From Roseobacter sp. (lineage in GTDB: Bacteria; Pseudomonadota; Alphaproteobacteria; Rhodobacterales; Rhodobacteraceae): a stretch of DNA of 64,000 bases. The position numbers were made by a program, and so were the translations under genes. The notes beneath the pieces are model-generated. The model was not told the DNA's origin. It saw nothing but the letters and a program-made list of their open reading frames with translations, and made no database searches. Positions 29,943-39,653 of this stretch are shown one piece after another (within the stretch, counting starts at the first letter, position 1; the number at the start of each line of letters is the position of its first letter). The DNA lies in the NCBI GenBank assembly GCA_024636495.1, contig JAGXGZ010000086.1, forward strand, positions 1-64,000, written 5' to 3'.

Positions 29943-32306
29943 TTAAGCCGCTGCTGCGATCACCGCGGCTTCGTGCCTTGTCAGACTTGGGCGCGCCAAT
30001 TTGCCATATCCAATCGGATTATCCCGCAGGCTTGGGAAAAGGTGAAACAGCTCTTCGCGAGCAGGATCGGCCAGACCACCGATGCTTTCGGCACCCGGAT
30101 AGTAGCTTTCACTTTTGGCACCCTGTGCAATCACAACTTCATGCCGATCAAACAGCATGTGGAAATATGTGACCTCACCGCCTTTTTCAACAGTGATGTC
30201 AGAACCATTCACAAGATGCTTTGCAGCTGCGAATGCTTCTTGCTCGCCCGTCATCAACGTGGCGCGATAACTGCTTTCAACCATCCTGTGCTGCTGGGAT
30301 ACCCACAGATCACGCGTGTTACCAAACATCGACCCTGCTGCAAAACGAACCGGCGCCAGACGCCCTTTTGCCGGCACGGTCTTTTGTCCCAGCCAACGGA
30401 TTTCTTGAATGCCGTGATCCACGGTGACGACAAGATCACCTGCTTTGAGGGTTTCGATAGCACGTTCGCCGAACGGTGTCAGGATGCGCGTACCTGACAC
30501 AAAACAGAACGTCAGGTTTTCGATTTCCGAAAACGTCAAAAGTGAGCCGTCTTTCAGCAACACGGTACCGGACAGACCGCCTGCTTCGTCATCAAAATTT
30601 GTGAAGTTGATGGTCGACATGTCGACCAAGCCGCTGGTTTTCAAATTCAGCGTGTCGCCATTTATTTCGCCACCCTCGCCACCGACGATGGTGATGGGGC
30701 CAGGCCCATCACCAACGAGGTCTTCAAGGATAAAGGTATCATCGCCCTCGCCGCCAGTGACACTGTCGCCGCTCGATACTGATATCGTGTCATTACCGGC
30801 ACCGCCGTCAACAATATCAGACCCGATACCGCCCGTAATGACGTCGTTGCCGCCGCCACCGTTAATGGAATCGTTGCCAGCACCACCGTCAATCGTGTCG
30901 TTGCCCGATGTTTGCTGGAAATCGGTGTCAAAGCGGAATTGCGACAGGTTTTGAAGCGTTGTGTCAAACGTCGATGGGTCCGCAGTGCCAAGCGTTATCG
31001 ATTGGATCGGCGCCGCTTCCATCGCGGTAACGTCTGCACCGGCTTGAAATTCAGGGGCAAGGAAAAGGTCACCGTCTGTTGTTTGGAAAACAACAGCCGA
31101 GATCGTCGCGGTCGTGCCATCCTCGTAGGTCAAAATCGTATTATTGTAGACCACAAGGGAATCTACGGTTTTTGCTTCGCCGTTGACAAAGAAAACGTCT
31201 GCGGCCGCGTTTCCACCCGCAGTACTGTTGGAGGTCAAAGCGCCACTCGAGGTCGCGGTTGGAAGGTCTACCTGTACCAAATTCTGCGAGGAGGGTTCAG
31301 AGGCGGATCCGTATACGTTGCCCTCGATCGTCGCAGCGCCTTCGACGGGTGCGTTATTTTCGGTAGTGTCAATATCGGCCGCGCCGCGTTCCAGCAGAAT
31401 GGCTGTCCAGTTATTTGTCGCCGTACCTGTTCCGTTAACGGACCCGTCACCTTCGATAACATCATTTCCGGCACCGCCGTCGATGAAATCATTGCCGGCG
31501 CCACCCGTGACCTGGTCGGCCCCGTCGCCGGCATTAATGGTATCATCGCCGGCGCTCATCGTGATCGTGTCGTTACCTGCGCCGGCACTAACCCAAATAC
31601 TATCCGTTCCAGCCGCGACAGCGTCTACAACGTCGGCTTGGTTTGTCAGGATGTAGTTTTCGATTTCCGAAAATCTTGCAACGGATGAACCACTGGTGAT
31701 GGTGCCGTCTTCTGCGCTCACAAGGTTCAGTGTGACACCCGATGTAAGGCCGCTGGCGTCTATCGTATCGCCTGCGGTTTCACCGGTCGCGCGGCCGTCA
31801 ATTGTATCGTTACCGAAGGTGCCCGTTAAAAGAAAAGTATCGTCACCGGAACCGCCAACGATCGAATCCGCACCAGCAGACCCGTTGATGGTGTCATTTC
31901 CGTCACCACCCTGGATCGTATCGTTTCCTGTGGTGATCTTGTCACCATTGGCGTCTGTATATCCAAGCACCATGTTGTCGTTACCGGCGGTGCCGTCGAC
32001 GACGCCATTGACGACTACGGGTACAAATGTGTTCACCGTGCCGGTGTTAACGTTCGCTGGCATATTGCCGGTGTTGGGAACAAAGTATGTGAAGCCATCA
32101 GTGCCGGTATAGAACGAGCCCTGTTCCGTCCCGGAAGAGCCGAACAGAAGAAGCGTCGTATCAGTCCAGTTAACAGATCCGGTACCAAGGGTGTTCGAAA
32201 TATCAAAATTGAACAGGTCGTTCCCAAGCAAAGGCCCGTTCACCAGGGTATCGCCCGAGTTTACAACGCCATTCCCGCCAAGGTTTACTCTATAACCCGT
32301 TGCCAT
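29943..32306 (-). CDS. Secreted RTX-repeat protein with C-terminal Hint domain
   Basis: A 787-residue protein from ATG at 32306 with GGAGAG upstream. Calcium-binding nonapeptide repeats of the form GGxGNDxxx occur in several blocks (about 125-170, 245-290 and 480-545), interrupted by a unique region (about 300-470). The last 190 residues are a Hint (hedgehog/intein) domain: CFVSGTRILTPFGERAIE opens it and QQHRMV carries its His. No N-terminal signal peptide is present, in line with type I secretion. The Hint domain may autocleave. No secretion ABC/adaptor genes adjoin it. It neighbours a glycan block, so a surface or matrix role is plausible. Confidence 0.88.
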   Translation of the reverse strand: MATGYRVNLGGNGVVNSGDTLVNGPLLGNDLFNFDISNTLGTGSVNWTDTTLLLFGSSGTEQGSFYTGTDGFTYFVPNTGNMPANVNTGTVNTFVPVVVNGVVDGTAGNDNMVLGYTDANGDKITTGNDTIQGGDGNDTINGSAGADSIVGGSGDDTFLLTGTFGNDTIDGRATGETAGDTIDASGLTSGVTLNLVSAEDGTITSGSSVARFSEIENYILTNQADVVDAVAAGTDSIWVSAGAGNDTITMSAGDDTINAGDGADQVTGGAGNDFIDGGAGNDVIEGDGSVNGTGTATNNWTAILLERGAADIDTTENNAPVEGAATIEGNVYGSASEPSSQNLVQVDLPTATSSGALTSNSTAGGNAAADVFFVNGEAKTVDSLVVYNNTILTYEDGTTATISAVVFQTTDGDLFLAPEFQAGADVTAMEAAPIQSITLGTADPSTFDTTLQNLSQFRFDTDFQQTSGNDTIDGGAGNDSINGGGGNDVITGGIGSDIVDGGAGNDTISVSSGDSVTGGEGDDTFILEDLVGDGPGPITIVGGEGGEINGDTLNLKTSGLVDMSTINFTNFDDEAGGLSGTVLLKDGSLLTFSEIENLTFCFVSGTRILTPFGERAIETLKAGDLVVTVDHGIQEIRWLGQKTVPAKGRLAPVRFAAGSMFGNTRDLWVSQQHRMVESSYRATLMTGEQEAFAAAKHLVNGSDITVEKGGEVTYFHMLFDRHEVVIAQGAKSESYYPGAESIGGLADPAREELFHLFPSLRDNPIGYGKLARPSLTRHEAAVIAAAA

Positions 32307-32528
32307 CGTACTGCTCTCCACTTTGGTCGAAAAACCCGCAAGGGGACGAATTCGATTCGTTTGGTTTATTGCTTATTGTCCATAGAAACCATTAAAATGT
32401 GTCGATATCCGGGCATTACCCAAGATAAAATAACAATTACAACTTGAGATAAGAGGACTGGTTACCCCGAGCAGCCATTCCGCCCACCGGTGCCAAGAAA
32501 CCTCAAACGATGAACGACCGCATTTTGT

Positions 32529-34808
32529 TTGTCGCACATCCGGCAGGTGCTTACCGTGAAAGCTGTACTCGGTTATAGAAGATATAGTTTTCATCGGGAC
32601 AAAGTATCAGATCAGCCATTGACCCTGCATTTTCACATCAGCACCAATTCAAGGCGGGAAAACAGTTCTTCTTGGGGGGAAACGCCGTTCGTCGAAGGCT
32701 TGTCACGTGCGTTGGTCAGGCAAGGTGTGCAAGCGACCTTGTTTTTCAGAGGCGAAGAACCTGCCCTATCCGTAAACGAAAACGTCGTATTGCGGATAGT
32801 CGGCCCACATCTTGACGAACCCGTCGCAGGTCTCCCGAACCTTCTTTGGATCATTAATCCGCTCAACTTTCTTATCACACGGTTGATCCAGCGGTATCAG
32901 GCAGTTTTTTGCGCCTCGCATATTCTCGCTCATCAGCTGGGCCAAGCGGACATCAATGCGGCCTTCCTGCTTCAAGCAACCGAGATCGAGTGGTTTCATC
33001 CCGACAAGCGGCCCCCAGAGGCACAGCCCATTCCGATCCTGTTTGTAGGTGCCCATGCCGAACGCGCGCGCCGTCAAACGGTTCTGGATGCCATTGACGC
33101 CGGGTTTGAGGTCGAGGTTTGGGGCCCCGGATGGGACGGCATCATTCCCGAGCGGATGTGGCATGGAAAGCATCTTAGCTATGATGATCTGGCGGCCAAA
33201 TATGCCTGTGCCGATATTATTTTGAACGCACATATGAACGGGATGGCCAAGCAAGGGATCATGAACAATCGCAGCTTTGACGGAATTGCGTCGGGTGCAA
33301 TTGTGATCTCTGACAAGGTCGCAGGGTTCGAGGACTTGGGCCTACCCGAACTGGTCCAGGTCACTTCAAAGGCCGAGTTGGAGGAGGCTTTAAACCAAGC
33401 GCTTGGCGCAGGGTCACCAGACGGCGAGACGCGTTTGGCGCGGCATCAAAAGATGGTCGAACATCACAGTTTTGACGCAACGGCGGGACAGCTTGTCAAA
33501 GCGGCTCAGGCTGTGCTGCAATCGGGTAAAACCGCCTCGCCGGTATTCAGCCCAAGACCGGGTGGAAAGCCCGTGAACCTGCGTCTTGGCCCCCTAAATA
33601 GCATTGCACCGACGCAGCATGATGCCATGCAGATCGCCGCCGCCGAGATTCTGGCTATTTCATCGGCGCTTGAGGTGCCCGGATCATTGGTGCTTCCACG
33701 CCAAGAACCACAATCGGAACCCGGAATAATTCATCCGCTTATGGCGGATCTGCGTGAAATGCAGGCCATTTCGTTGGTGCCCGATCAAAGGGAGCTGGCC
33801 AATGCCCTGACAACTCCGGTGACCCATGCGCGCCGGGTGGATGATGCGTTCAAGTCAGAAGTATTCAGTGGTCTGCTGGCAAAAACATCGAACCGCGATA
33901 CCTACCTTCAGCGGATTATGACGAACACACCCGTCTGGTTGAACAGCGAAGGTGAATTTGATCGCGAACTTCAAAAACGACATGTGTGCCTTTCGCCGCG
34001 CAAGCATAGCGTCAAGATTGATCGACCCATTGGCGTATTTTTACACCTCTATTATGATGAGCTGGCAGGTGCCTTTGCCGAACGGCTGGCCCTGATCGAC
34101 GCGCCTGTGCATCTGTATATTTCTACCGATACAAGCGAAAAGGCTGACAGACTTCGGGCTGCATTCCCAAATGCGGACATCCGGATCATGCCCAACCGGG
34201 GGCGCGACATTTACCCGAAGTTTTACGGGTTTCGCGATGCGTACCCGAACCACGATATTGTCCTGCATCTTCATGGCAAGAAATCAGCACATTTTAGCAA
34301 GCTTGACCAATGGCTGGCTCACATCCTTGATTGTCTTTTGCCATCGGGCGAAGAGATTAACAGGCTTTTGTCATACTTCCAAAACATCCCGAGCCTTGGA
34401 ATGGTGGCACCCGTCCCGTTTCAGAATGTCTTGCCAGCCGCGCATTGGGGAACAAACTTTGCCATCGCCCGAGAGCTGGCGCATCGCCTTGATCTGCAAG
34501 ACCCGCTGCCTGACGACAGCCATCTGCGGTTTCCCGTGGGCTCCATGTTTTGGGCACGGGTCAAGGCGGTCCAGCCGCTTGTCGATCTTGCGCTGGAACC
34601 CGGCCACTTTCCCCCCGAAGCTGGCCAGGTGGACGGCACGCTTTCGCATGCGATCGAGCGGATGGCAGGTGTAGTGACTGTCGCATCGGGACATCGCATT
34701 CTGTCTGTTTCGGGCAAAAATGTCGATCTATACAAGAAGTACCAATATCGATTTAAAAACAACGGGGACCTCAGAGTGGCATTAGAGAACGGTACATTTG
34801 ATGGGTGA
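32529..34808 (+). CDS. Glycosyltransferase fused to RgpF-like (rhamnan synthesis F) domain
   Basis: A 759-residue two-part protein. The first half (about 35-330) looks like a GT-B glycosyltransferase: LLWIINPLN, FVGAHAERARR and the nucleotide-sugar side SFDGIASGAIVISDKVAGFEDLGL. The second half (about 500-745) is RgpF-like: IGVFLHLYYDELAGAF, PNRGRDIYPKFYG and VLHLHGKKS. RgpF proteins take part in rhamnose-glucose polysaccharide assembly. The start codon is uncertain; LTLHFHISTN near residue 31 is where conserved sequence begins. Its stop overlaps the aminotransferase start by 8 bases, so these genes form one operon. Confidence 0.8.
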   Translation: MSHIRQVLTVKAVLGYRRYSFHRDKVSDQPLTLHFHISTNSRRENSSSWGETPFVEGLSRALVRQGVQATLFFRGEEPALSVNENVVLRIVGPHLDEPVAGLPNLLWIINPLNFLITRLIQRYQAVFCASHILAHQLGQADINAAFLLQATEIEWFHPDKRPPEAQPIPILFVGAHAERARRQTVLDAIDAGFEVEVWGPGWDGIIPERMWHGKHLSYDDLAAKYACADIILNAHMNGMAKQGIMNNRSFDGIASGAIVISDKVAGFEDLGLPELVQVTSKAELEEALNQALGAGSPDGETRLARHQKMVEHHSFDATAGQLVKAAQAVLQSGKTASPVFSPRPGGKPVNLRLGPLNSIAPTQHDAMQIAAAEILAISSALEVPGSLVLPRQEPQSEPGIIHPLMADLREMQAISLVPDQRELANALTTPVTHARRVDDAFKSEVFSGLLAKTSNRDTYLQRIMTNTPVWLNSEGEFDRELQKRHVCLSPRKHSVKIDRPIGVFLHLYYDELAGAFAERLALIDAPVHLYISTDTSEKADRLRAAFPNADIRIMPNRGRDIYPKFYGFRDAYPNHDIVLHLHGKKSAHFSKLDQWLAHILDCLLPSGEEINRLLSYFQNIPSLGMVAPVPFQNVLPAAHWGTNFAIARELAHRLDLQDPLPDDSHLRFPVGSMFWARVKAVQPLVDLALEPGHFPPEAGQVDGTLSHAIERMAGVVTVASGHRILSVSGKNVDLYKKYQYRFKNNGDLRVALENGTFDG

Positions 34809-35910
34809 TCCACGCATCGTCACCGTTGGCCGCCCGATCCTGCCAGATCTGGATCTGATGAAAGACCTGATGGCCGAGGCCGTTGCCGCAAATTGGCTAA
34901 GCAACTTCGGCTCTTTGCATAACCGGTTGGAACGACAACTGGCCCCGATGGTGGGCACAGGGTCGACGCAACTTGTGTCGTCGGGCACCATGGCGCTGAT
35001 GGTTGCACTGAAGCTTGGCAATCTTACGGACGGTGCCGAGGTGATTACCTCGCCGCTTAGTTTCGCAGCAACAGTGCAGGCGATCACATGGTGCGGGTAC
35101 AAACCCGTCTTTGCCGATGTCGATCCTGTGACATTGACGCTGTGCCCGGATGCCGTTCGCGCAGCGATCACGCCACGCACGGCAGCTATTTTGCCCGTGC
35201 ATTTCGTCGGCGTGCCCTGCGATGTCGATGCCTTGTCGCAGATCGCAAAGGATCATGGTTTGTGGCTGGCGTTTGACGCCGCGCATGCCTTCATGCTTGA
35301 GCTAAAGGGACGTCCGATTTCCTCATGGGGGGACGTCTCTGCTTTTTCATTGCATGCCACGAAACTGATGCACACGGGCGAAGGCGGTGCTGTGGTGTTC
35401 CCCGGAACCCATGATCCGCAATCCGCCCGTATGCGCAATTTCGGGATGCAGGATGGGCGCATGACAGGCCCCGGCACCAATGCCAAACTGTCCGAAGCGC
35501 AAGCCGCCGTCGGATTGGCCGTGCTTCCTAAACTTGACGTAGAAATAGAGCAACGACAGAAATTGCGACGACTGTATGATGACGCGCTACAGGGCATTGC
35601 AGGGATCAGACGGCATGACAGCCGCCCTCAGGCCAGCGACAGCCTGCTTTATTACCCCCTGCGCATGCCCCCCGCAGTGCAGCAGCGCGTGTTCATGGCC
35701 TTGGCACAGGAACGTATTTTTGCGCGCGACCATTTTGCGCTGCTGTGTGGGCAGGGAACCTATTTGCCTGACGCGCAGATCGTGACCACAAAAAATACCG
35801 CCCAAGCCCCCATCGCGGGGCCTGAGTTGCTATGCCTGCCCTTCCACGGCGGTGTCACCGCCGAGGATGTGGCGCGCATTGCAGATATCATCGGAAAGAA
35901 CAGCATATGA
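34801..35910 (+). CDS. DegT/DnrJ/EryC1/StrS-family sugar aminotransferase
   Basis: A 369-residue PLP-dependent aminotransferase from ATG at 34801. The PLP lysine is Lys188 (SLHATKLMHTGEGG), the pyridine-binding Asp is Asp159 (LAFDAAHA) and SSGTMAL (60-66) binds phosphate. Such enzymes transaminate 4-keto or 3-keto nucleotide sugars to amino sugars for glycans. It overlaps the glycosyltransferase gene by 8 bases and the PglD-like gene by 4 bases. No nucleotide-sugar dehydratase is in the window, so the keto-sugar must come from elsewhere. Confidence 0.9.
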   Translation: MGDPRIVTVGRPILPDLDLMKDLMAEAVAANWLSNFGSLHNRLERQLAPMVGTGSTQLVSSGTMALMVALKLGNLTDGAEVITSPLSFAATVQAITWCGYKPVFADVDPVTLTLCPDAVRAAITPRTAAILPVHFVGVPCDVDALSQIAKDHGLWLAFDAAHAFMLELKGRPISSWGDVSAFSLHATKLMHTGEGGAVVFPGTHDPQSARMRNFGMQDGRMTGPGTNAKLSEAQAAVGLAVLPKLDVEIEQRQKLRRLYDDALQGIAGIRRHDSRPQASDSLLYYPLRMPPAVQQRVFMALAQERIFARDHFALLCGQGTYLPDAQIVTTKNTAQAPIAGPELLCLPFHGGVTAEDVARIADIIGKNSI

Positions 35911-36611
35911 AATCGACGACCGACCTACGCGAGATTGTGGTTTTTGGGGCCAGAGGTCATACCCTTTTGATGCTGCGCGGGATGGAACATTTCTGGCAAG
36001 GGCGCGTCCGGATCCTTGCCCTGATTGACGACATCGAAAACGGCTTCATGCATGATACGCTTGGTGTGCCGGTCATATCATCGGCTGAAAGACTTTTGGC
36101 ATATCCCGATATTCCGGTTTTGGTCACACCGGGCAGCACGACCCTGCGCGCAAAGGTCACCGCGCAACTTGTTGCAGAGGGTGCGACCCTCGCCACTTCG
36201 GCTTGCCCCGGTCAGACCCATGTAGATCCTTCGGCTATTTACGACCCCGGCTGCTTTGTCGCGCATAATACCCGGATCGGGCCAGCCGTTCACATTGGCC
36301 AAGGTGCGCAAGTCTTATCTGCCTTGGTCGCCCATGATGTCGTCGTCGGTGCTTTTAGCAATCTTAACGTCGATAGCAGCGTTTTGGGCCATGTCGTTAT
36401 CGGCGAGCACGTCAATATTGCGCCCAACGCAATCATTGGGAATGGCAGCGCGAAACGCCCTTTGCGGATCGGTTCGGGTGCGGTGATCGGGGTTGGTGCC
36501 GTTGTCACACATGATGTGCCAGAAAACGCCCAGATGATCGGCAACCCGGCGATACCTGTCGATAAATGGCGCAAGCTTTATCGCTGGCTTAACGATCCGT
36601 CACAGCCTTGA
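35907..36611 (+). CDS. PglD/NeuD-like sugar O/N-acyltransferase
   Basis: A 234-residue acyltransferase from ATG at 35907, overlapping the aminotransferase stop by 4 bases. The N-terminal part (IVVFGARGHTLLML) resembles the nucleotide-sugar-binding domain of PglD. The C-terminal half (about 120-220) is a left-handed beta helix of hexapeptide repeats (VAHNTRIGPAVHIGQGA, VIGEHVNIAPNAIIG). Paired with the aminotransferase it would acetylate a 4-amino sugar, as PglE/PglD do for bacillosamine (inference). Its 3' end overlaps the convergent glycosyltransferase by 23 bases. Confidence 0.85.
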   Translation: MKSTTDLREIVVFGARGHTLLMLRGMEHFWQGRVRILALIDDIENGFMHDTLGVPVISSAERLLAYPDIPVLVTPGSTTLRAKVTAQLVAEGATLATSACPGQTHVDPSAIYDPGCFVAHNTRIGPAVHIGQGAQVLSALVAHDVVVGAFSNLNVDSSVLGHVVIGEHVNIAPNAIIGNGSAKRPLRIGSGAVIGVGAVVTHDVPENAQMIGNPAIPVDKWRKLYRWLNDPSQP

Positions 36612-38163
36612 GCACCTGAGCGCCGTACACATCAAACACCGCCCCTTCTGCAACGGTGCGGCGCAGGCTTCGGCGGTACTGCGCGGTTTGGTTCAGCGCA
36701 TCTACCGCAGCGGCTACGAATGCAGCCTTGTCTCCCTCGGGCACGAAAGCACCAACAACTTCAGCCACCCCGATCAGGCCAATATCGGCTGCATATCCGA
36801 CAAAAGGCGTACCCATTTGCGCGGCATGGACGACCGTCGCAGGCCCCGGATCTTGCCGGGATGTCAGCAGATAAACGCTTGCGTTCAGATACCACGCCGC
36901 AGCATCCGTCACAAAACCCGGCAAGATCAGATCCAAGCCTTGCGCCAGTGCGGCATCCGCCAGATTCTGTGCCCAAGGGTCCAGCGTTCCCAGCCAGACA
37001 AAGCGGGCATCGGCGTGCAGCGCAACAATAGCGTTGGCTGCGTCTAGGAACAGATCAAATCCCTTGCGATGATCCCCATGGCCTGCCCCGATAAAGGTCG
37101 GCGCGCCGCGTAACCGCCCCCCCAGCCGCCGCCGCACCGCACGAATGCCCGATCGTGAGACGGCAGGCCGCGTGATGCCCGGACGCAGGACAGGCAGACG
37201 GCCCAGCTCAGCCTCAAAGGCGTCCACGATACGGGGCATCGAAACCGCAAGCCTCACACCTGCATCTTGGGCTGTTTGCAGCGTCTCGATAAAACCGGTG
37301 TCGCGCAGATATTGCGGCATCTCGTGGATCAACAGCAGACACCGCCGCCCGCCCTGCGCAAGCGCACGCCCCAACCCCGCGACAGTAGCCGTATTCAGGA
37401 TTGCCGGCGTATCCACGGGCAAAGCATCAGCGATGCCTTCGATGGTCCACCCCTCGTCTATGATCGCAACGGGACCACGGGTTTGAAACTCTTGCAAAAG
37501 CGGGCCTGCGCGCAGCAACAAAAACACAGGCTGCCACCGCTGCGATTGAACAAAGTCGGCCAGATCCAACGTCAGGATCGGCACCCCGGCCTTTTGTGCG
37601 TCATGAACAACAAACACCAAAGGCCGCGTCAAACCCTTGGTCAAACCAGCCATCCGCTCCTTGGATATTTGGCGCGGAAACGGCTTTGGTTTGGGTCTAA
37701 ATCCCAGTCGCTTCCCCTCCGTTATGTAATGTCGGAGCGGATACCCTTCCCCGATTGGAAGGTAGCACTTGGCATAAAACCCCGCATCAAAGCCAACCGA
37801 GGGGCGCCGTCTTTCGCCATCCCCGTGCCTGACAAAATGCAAGACGGCCTCGGCCCCAAGACCTGCAAGATCAGGATGCATTGACCGGTAATAAACTGGA
37901 TCAATCAGCGGATGCGGCTGAACTGTCCCCTCCCCCGCTGCCAAACGCAAAAGAAAATCTTCCAAGGCGGTTTGCGCGCCCGATGCACGCCAGTCAGGAT
38001 AGCGAGACTTATAAAAACTGGTCGAAAAATAAGGGCCGGGATCAAGCCCTAGTCCATCGCCATGTGACACGAAATGATCCAACCCTTCTGATCCAGAACC
38101 AGCCTGTTGATACCGGTAGAATTGCGCATCGAAAAAGTGCGAAAATGGGTCGTCTTCGGTCAC
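36589..38163 (-). CDS. Glycosyltransferase with N-terminal FD/FY repeats
   Basis: A 524-residue protein. The first 165 residues hold three or four imperfect repeats of about 45 residues built on FDAxFYxxxYPD...LxHYxxxGxxxGxxP, seen in other surface-polysaccharide glycosyltransferases. The rest resembles a GT4-type retaining transferase: FIGAGHGDHRKGFDLFLDAA then FVWLGTLDPWAQ and the C-terminal TSRQDPGPATVVHAAQMGTPFVGY nucleotide-sugar block. The sugar cannot be assigned. It is convergent with the PglD-like gene and shares its strand with the next glycosyltransferase. Confidence 0.8.
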   Translation of the reverse strand: MTEDDPFSHFFDAQFYRYQQAGSGSEGLDHFVSHGDGLGLDPGPYFSTSFYKSRYPDWRASGAQTALEDFLLRLAAGEGTVQPHPLIDPVYYRSMHPDLAGLGAEAVLHFVRHGDGERRRPSVGFDAGFYAKCYLPIGEGYPLRHYITEGKRLGFRPKPKPFPRQISKERMAGLTKGLTRPLVFVVHDAQKAGVPILTLDLADFVQSQRWQPVFLLLRAGPLLQEFQTRGPVAIIDEGWTIEGIADALPVDTPAILNTATVAGLGRALAQGGRRCLLLIHEMPQYLRDTGFIETLQTAQDAGVRLAVSMPRIVDAFEAELGRLPVLRPGITRPAVSRSGIRAVRRRLGGRLRGAPTFIGAGHGDHRKGFDLFLDAANAIVALHADARFVWLGTLDPWAQNLADAALAQGLDLILPGFVTDAAAWYLNASVYLLTSRQDPGPATVVHAAQMGTPFVGYAADIGLIGVAEVVGAFVPEGDKAAFVAAAVDALNQTAQYRRSLRRTVAEGAVFDVYGAQVLKAVTDR

Positions 38164-38271
38164 CTGGGTCTCCAGATATTATGGGGTGATGCTGTCCGGA
38201 CTATGGGGTCTGCCCCAATCCAAAAACCCGATGATTTAAGGGACAGGCGACCTTTCAGGAATCGTGTAACG

Positions 38272-39375
38272 CTATCTTTCAGACAGATCACCTTGCTTAT
38301 TCATCGCTGCGTCTTGCGCCGCCTCGATCTTTCCCAAATGGATTTTCTGATACCACTGCGTCATTTTCGTGACCATCGTCTGGGATAGTTTTTGGCTGTT
38401 GCCCGCCAACATAATCCGGCTGAACAACTGGTATTCTGTTTCCCGCTCAATAAGCCGTAGGAATTCCGCATGATGCCAGTTTACCGCCTGCACATGCCAA
38501 TCGGCAAGCTGCGGGATGGCCCACAGTTCCTTGTATTTTGCCACCGTCGCTGGGCGCATTTTTTGGATCGACGTGTTTTCAACCGTGTTGAAATTCCGGT
38601 CGACCCAATAGGACAGGTCAATCTCTTTGTGCGAGCGGTTCGGCAGGCCGCGGGCCCGCTTGAGCAGAAAACTCTCTGCTGATCTTAGTGAATAGTGGTT
38701 GCATTCGACCAATCCGCGACCGTTCGGCAGCCCATAAAGCGAAAGCCTTTGAGGGTTTTGGGCGAAAATATCCGGCATGACGGCACCTGACCCGTTGACC
38801 CAAACGGGAAGCCCGACCTTCGCGGCAGATTTCTGCTTGGGCCGGTGTACGCCAAATTGATTAAAGCGCCCGTTTGTTCGGATCAGCGATTTAAAGAAGG
38901 TCGTTTCAATCGGGTACCCGCAATCATCGGACATCGAGAATGTGAACTGTTCTGTTGTCGGTTTATCTTCGGACAAAGCAAGATGGTTATTCCCGAAAAG
39001 CCGCCAAGGCATCAAGACGCCTTCCGCATTTGCAGGCACGGCACCTATCAGCGATTGTAGCGTTCCATTTCCAGCATGAATGTTAATATACTCATCAAGA
39101 TCACAGACCACCGCCCAGTCACATGATTTTCGCAAAGGATGTTTCCACGCAGCCTTGAGCGCCTGCCACTGCGGGCTTGTTTCATCTGCGCAGGTTTGTG
39201 GAATATGCTCTATCACGCCCGAGCGGTGCAAACAGTCCAACATCTGGGTCGTTCCATCCTCGCAGTCGTTTGAGAATATCAGAAAATCGGTCACCCCCGC
39301 GCCCATAAGATGGGCGATCCACTCAAGCAAGAATGGCGCTTCGTTCCGGACAGACGTGATGCACAAAATACGCAT
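38272..39375 (-). CDS. Glycosyltransferase family 2-like protein
   Basis: About 367 residues from ATG at 39375 (MRILCITSVRNEAPFLLEW); a longer reading to 39441 lacks family similarity. The N terminus and the metal-binding DLDEYIN (residues about 93-99) fit glycosyltransferases of the GT2/GT92-like type common in roseobacter polysaccharide loci. The conserved ECNHYSLRSAESFLLKRARG segment is also typical. No membrane helices are seen, so it is cytoplasmic and would add sugars to a lipid-linked or protein acceptor. Sugar specificity is unknown. Confidence 0.78.
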   Translation of the reverse strand: MRILCITSVRNEAPFLLEWIAHLMGAGVTDFLIFSNDCEDGTTQMLDCLHRSGVIEHIPQTCADETSPQWQALKAAWKHPLRKSCDWAVVCDLDEYINIHAGNGTLQSLIGAVPANAEGVLMPWRLFGNNHLALSEDKPTTEQFTFSMSDDCGYPIETTFFKSLIRTNGRFNQFGVHRPKQKSAAKVGLPVWVNGSGAVMPDIFAQNPQRLSLYGLPNGRGLVECNHYSLRSAESFLLKRARGLPNRSHKEIDLSYWVDRNFNTVENTSIQKMRPATVAKYKELWAIPQLADWHVQAVNWHHAEFLRLIERETEYQLFSRIMLAGNSQKLSQTMVTKMTQWYQKIHLGKIEAAQDAAMNKQGDLSER

Positions 39376-39653
39376 GGTGCGGGTAATTTCTAACTTGGCC
39401 AGTTGCGGTGGCATCTTGGGCGCTGCCGTCGCAGAGTGCAATATGCGAGGCGGTGCTCGTCCGTCAGGTATGTGGCAAAGGATGGTTTGGAATAAAGAGA
39501 ATTGCGTGCCTGATAGTCATTAGAAAATGCAGGCGGATTTGGTACGCATAGAAATCATCAAACCATGTGCATCGACTGAAACGACCCTATGCGGCTCTGA
39601 AAACCTTCCAAGTCGCCCCAAAGGCCGCGACAAGACAAAAAACGGATAAATAA

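Noticed and set aside
30912-31688. A 258-codon plus-strand frame opposite the RTX gene
   Set aside because: It is the complement of RTX and linker coding sequence and has no independent support.
29943-32306. Regularly spaced short repeats that could suggest a CRISPR array
   Set aside because: They encode GGxGNDxxx calcium-binding repeats in frame; spacing and degeneracy are those of RTX coding repeats.
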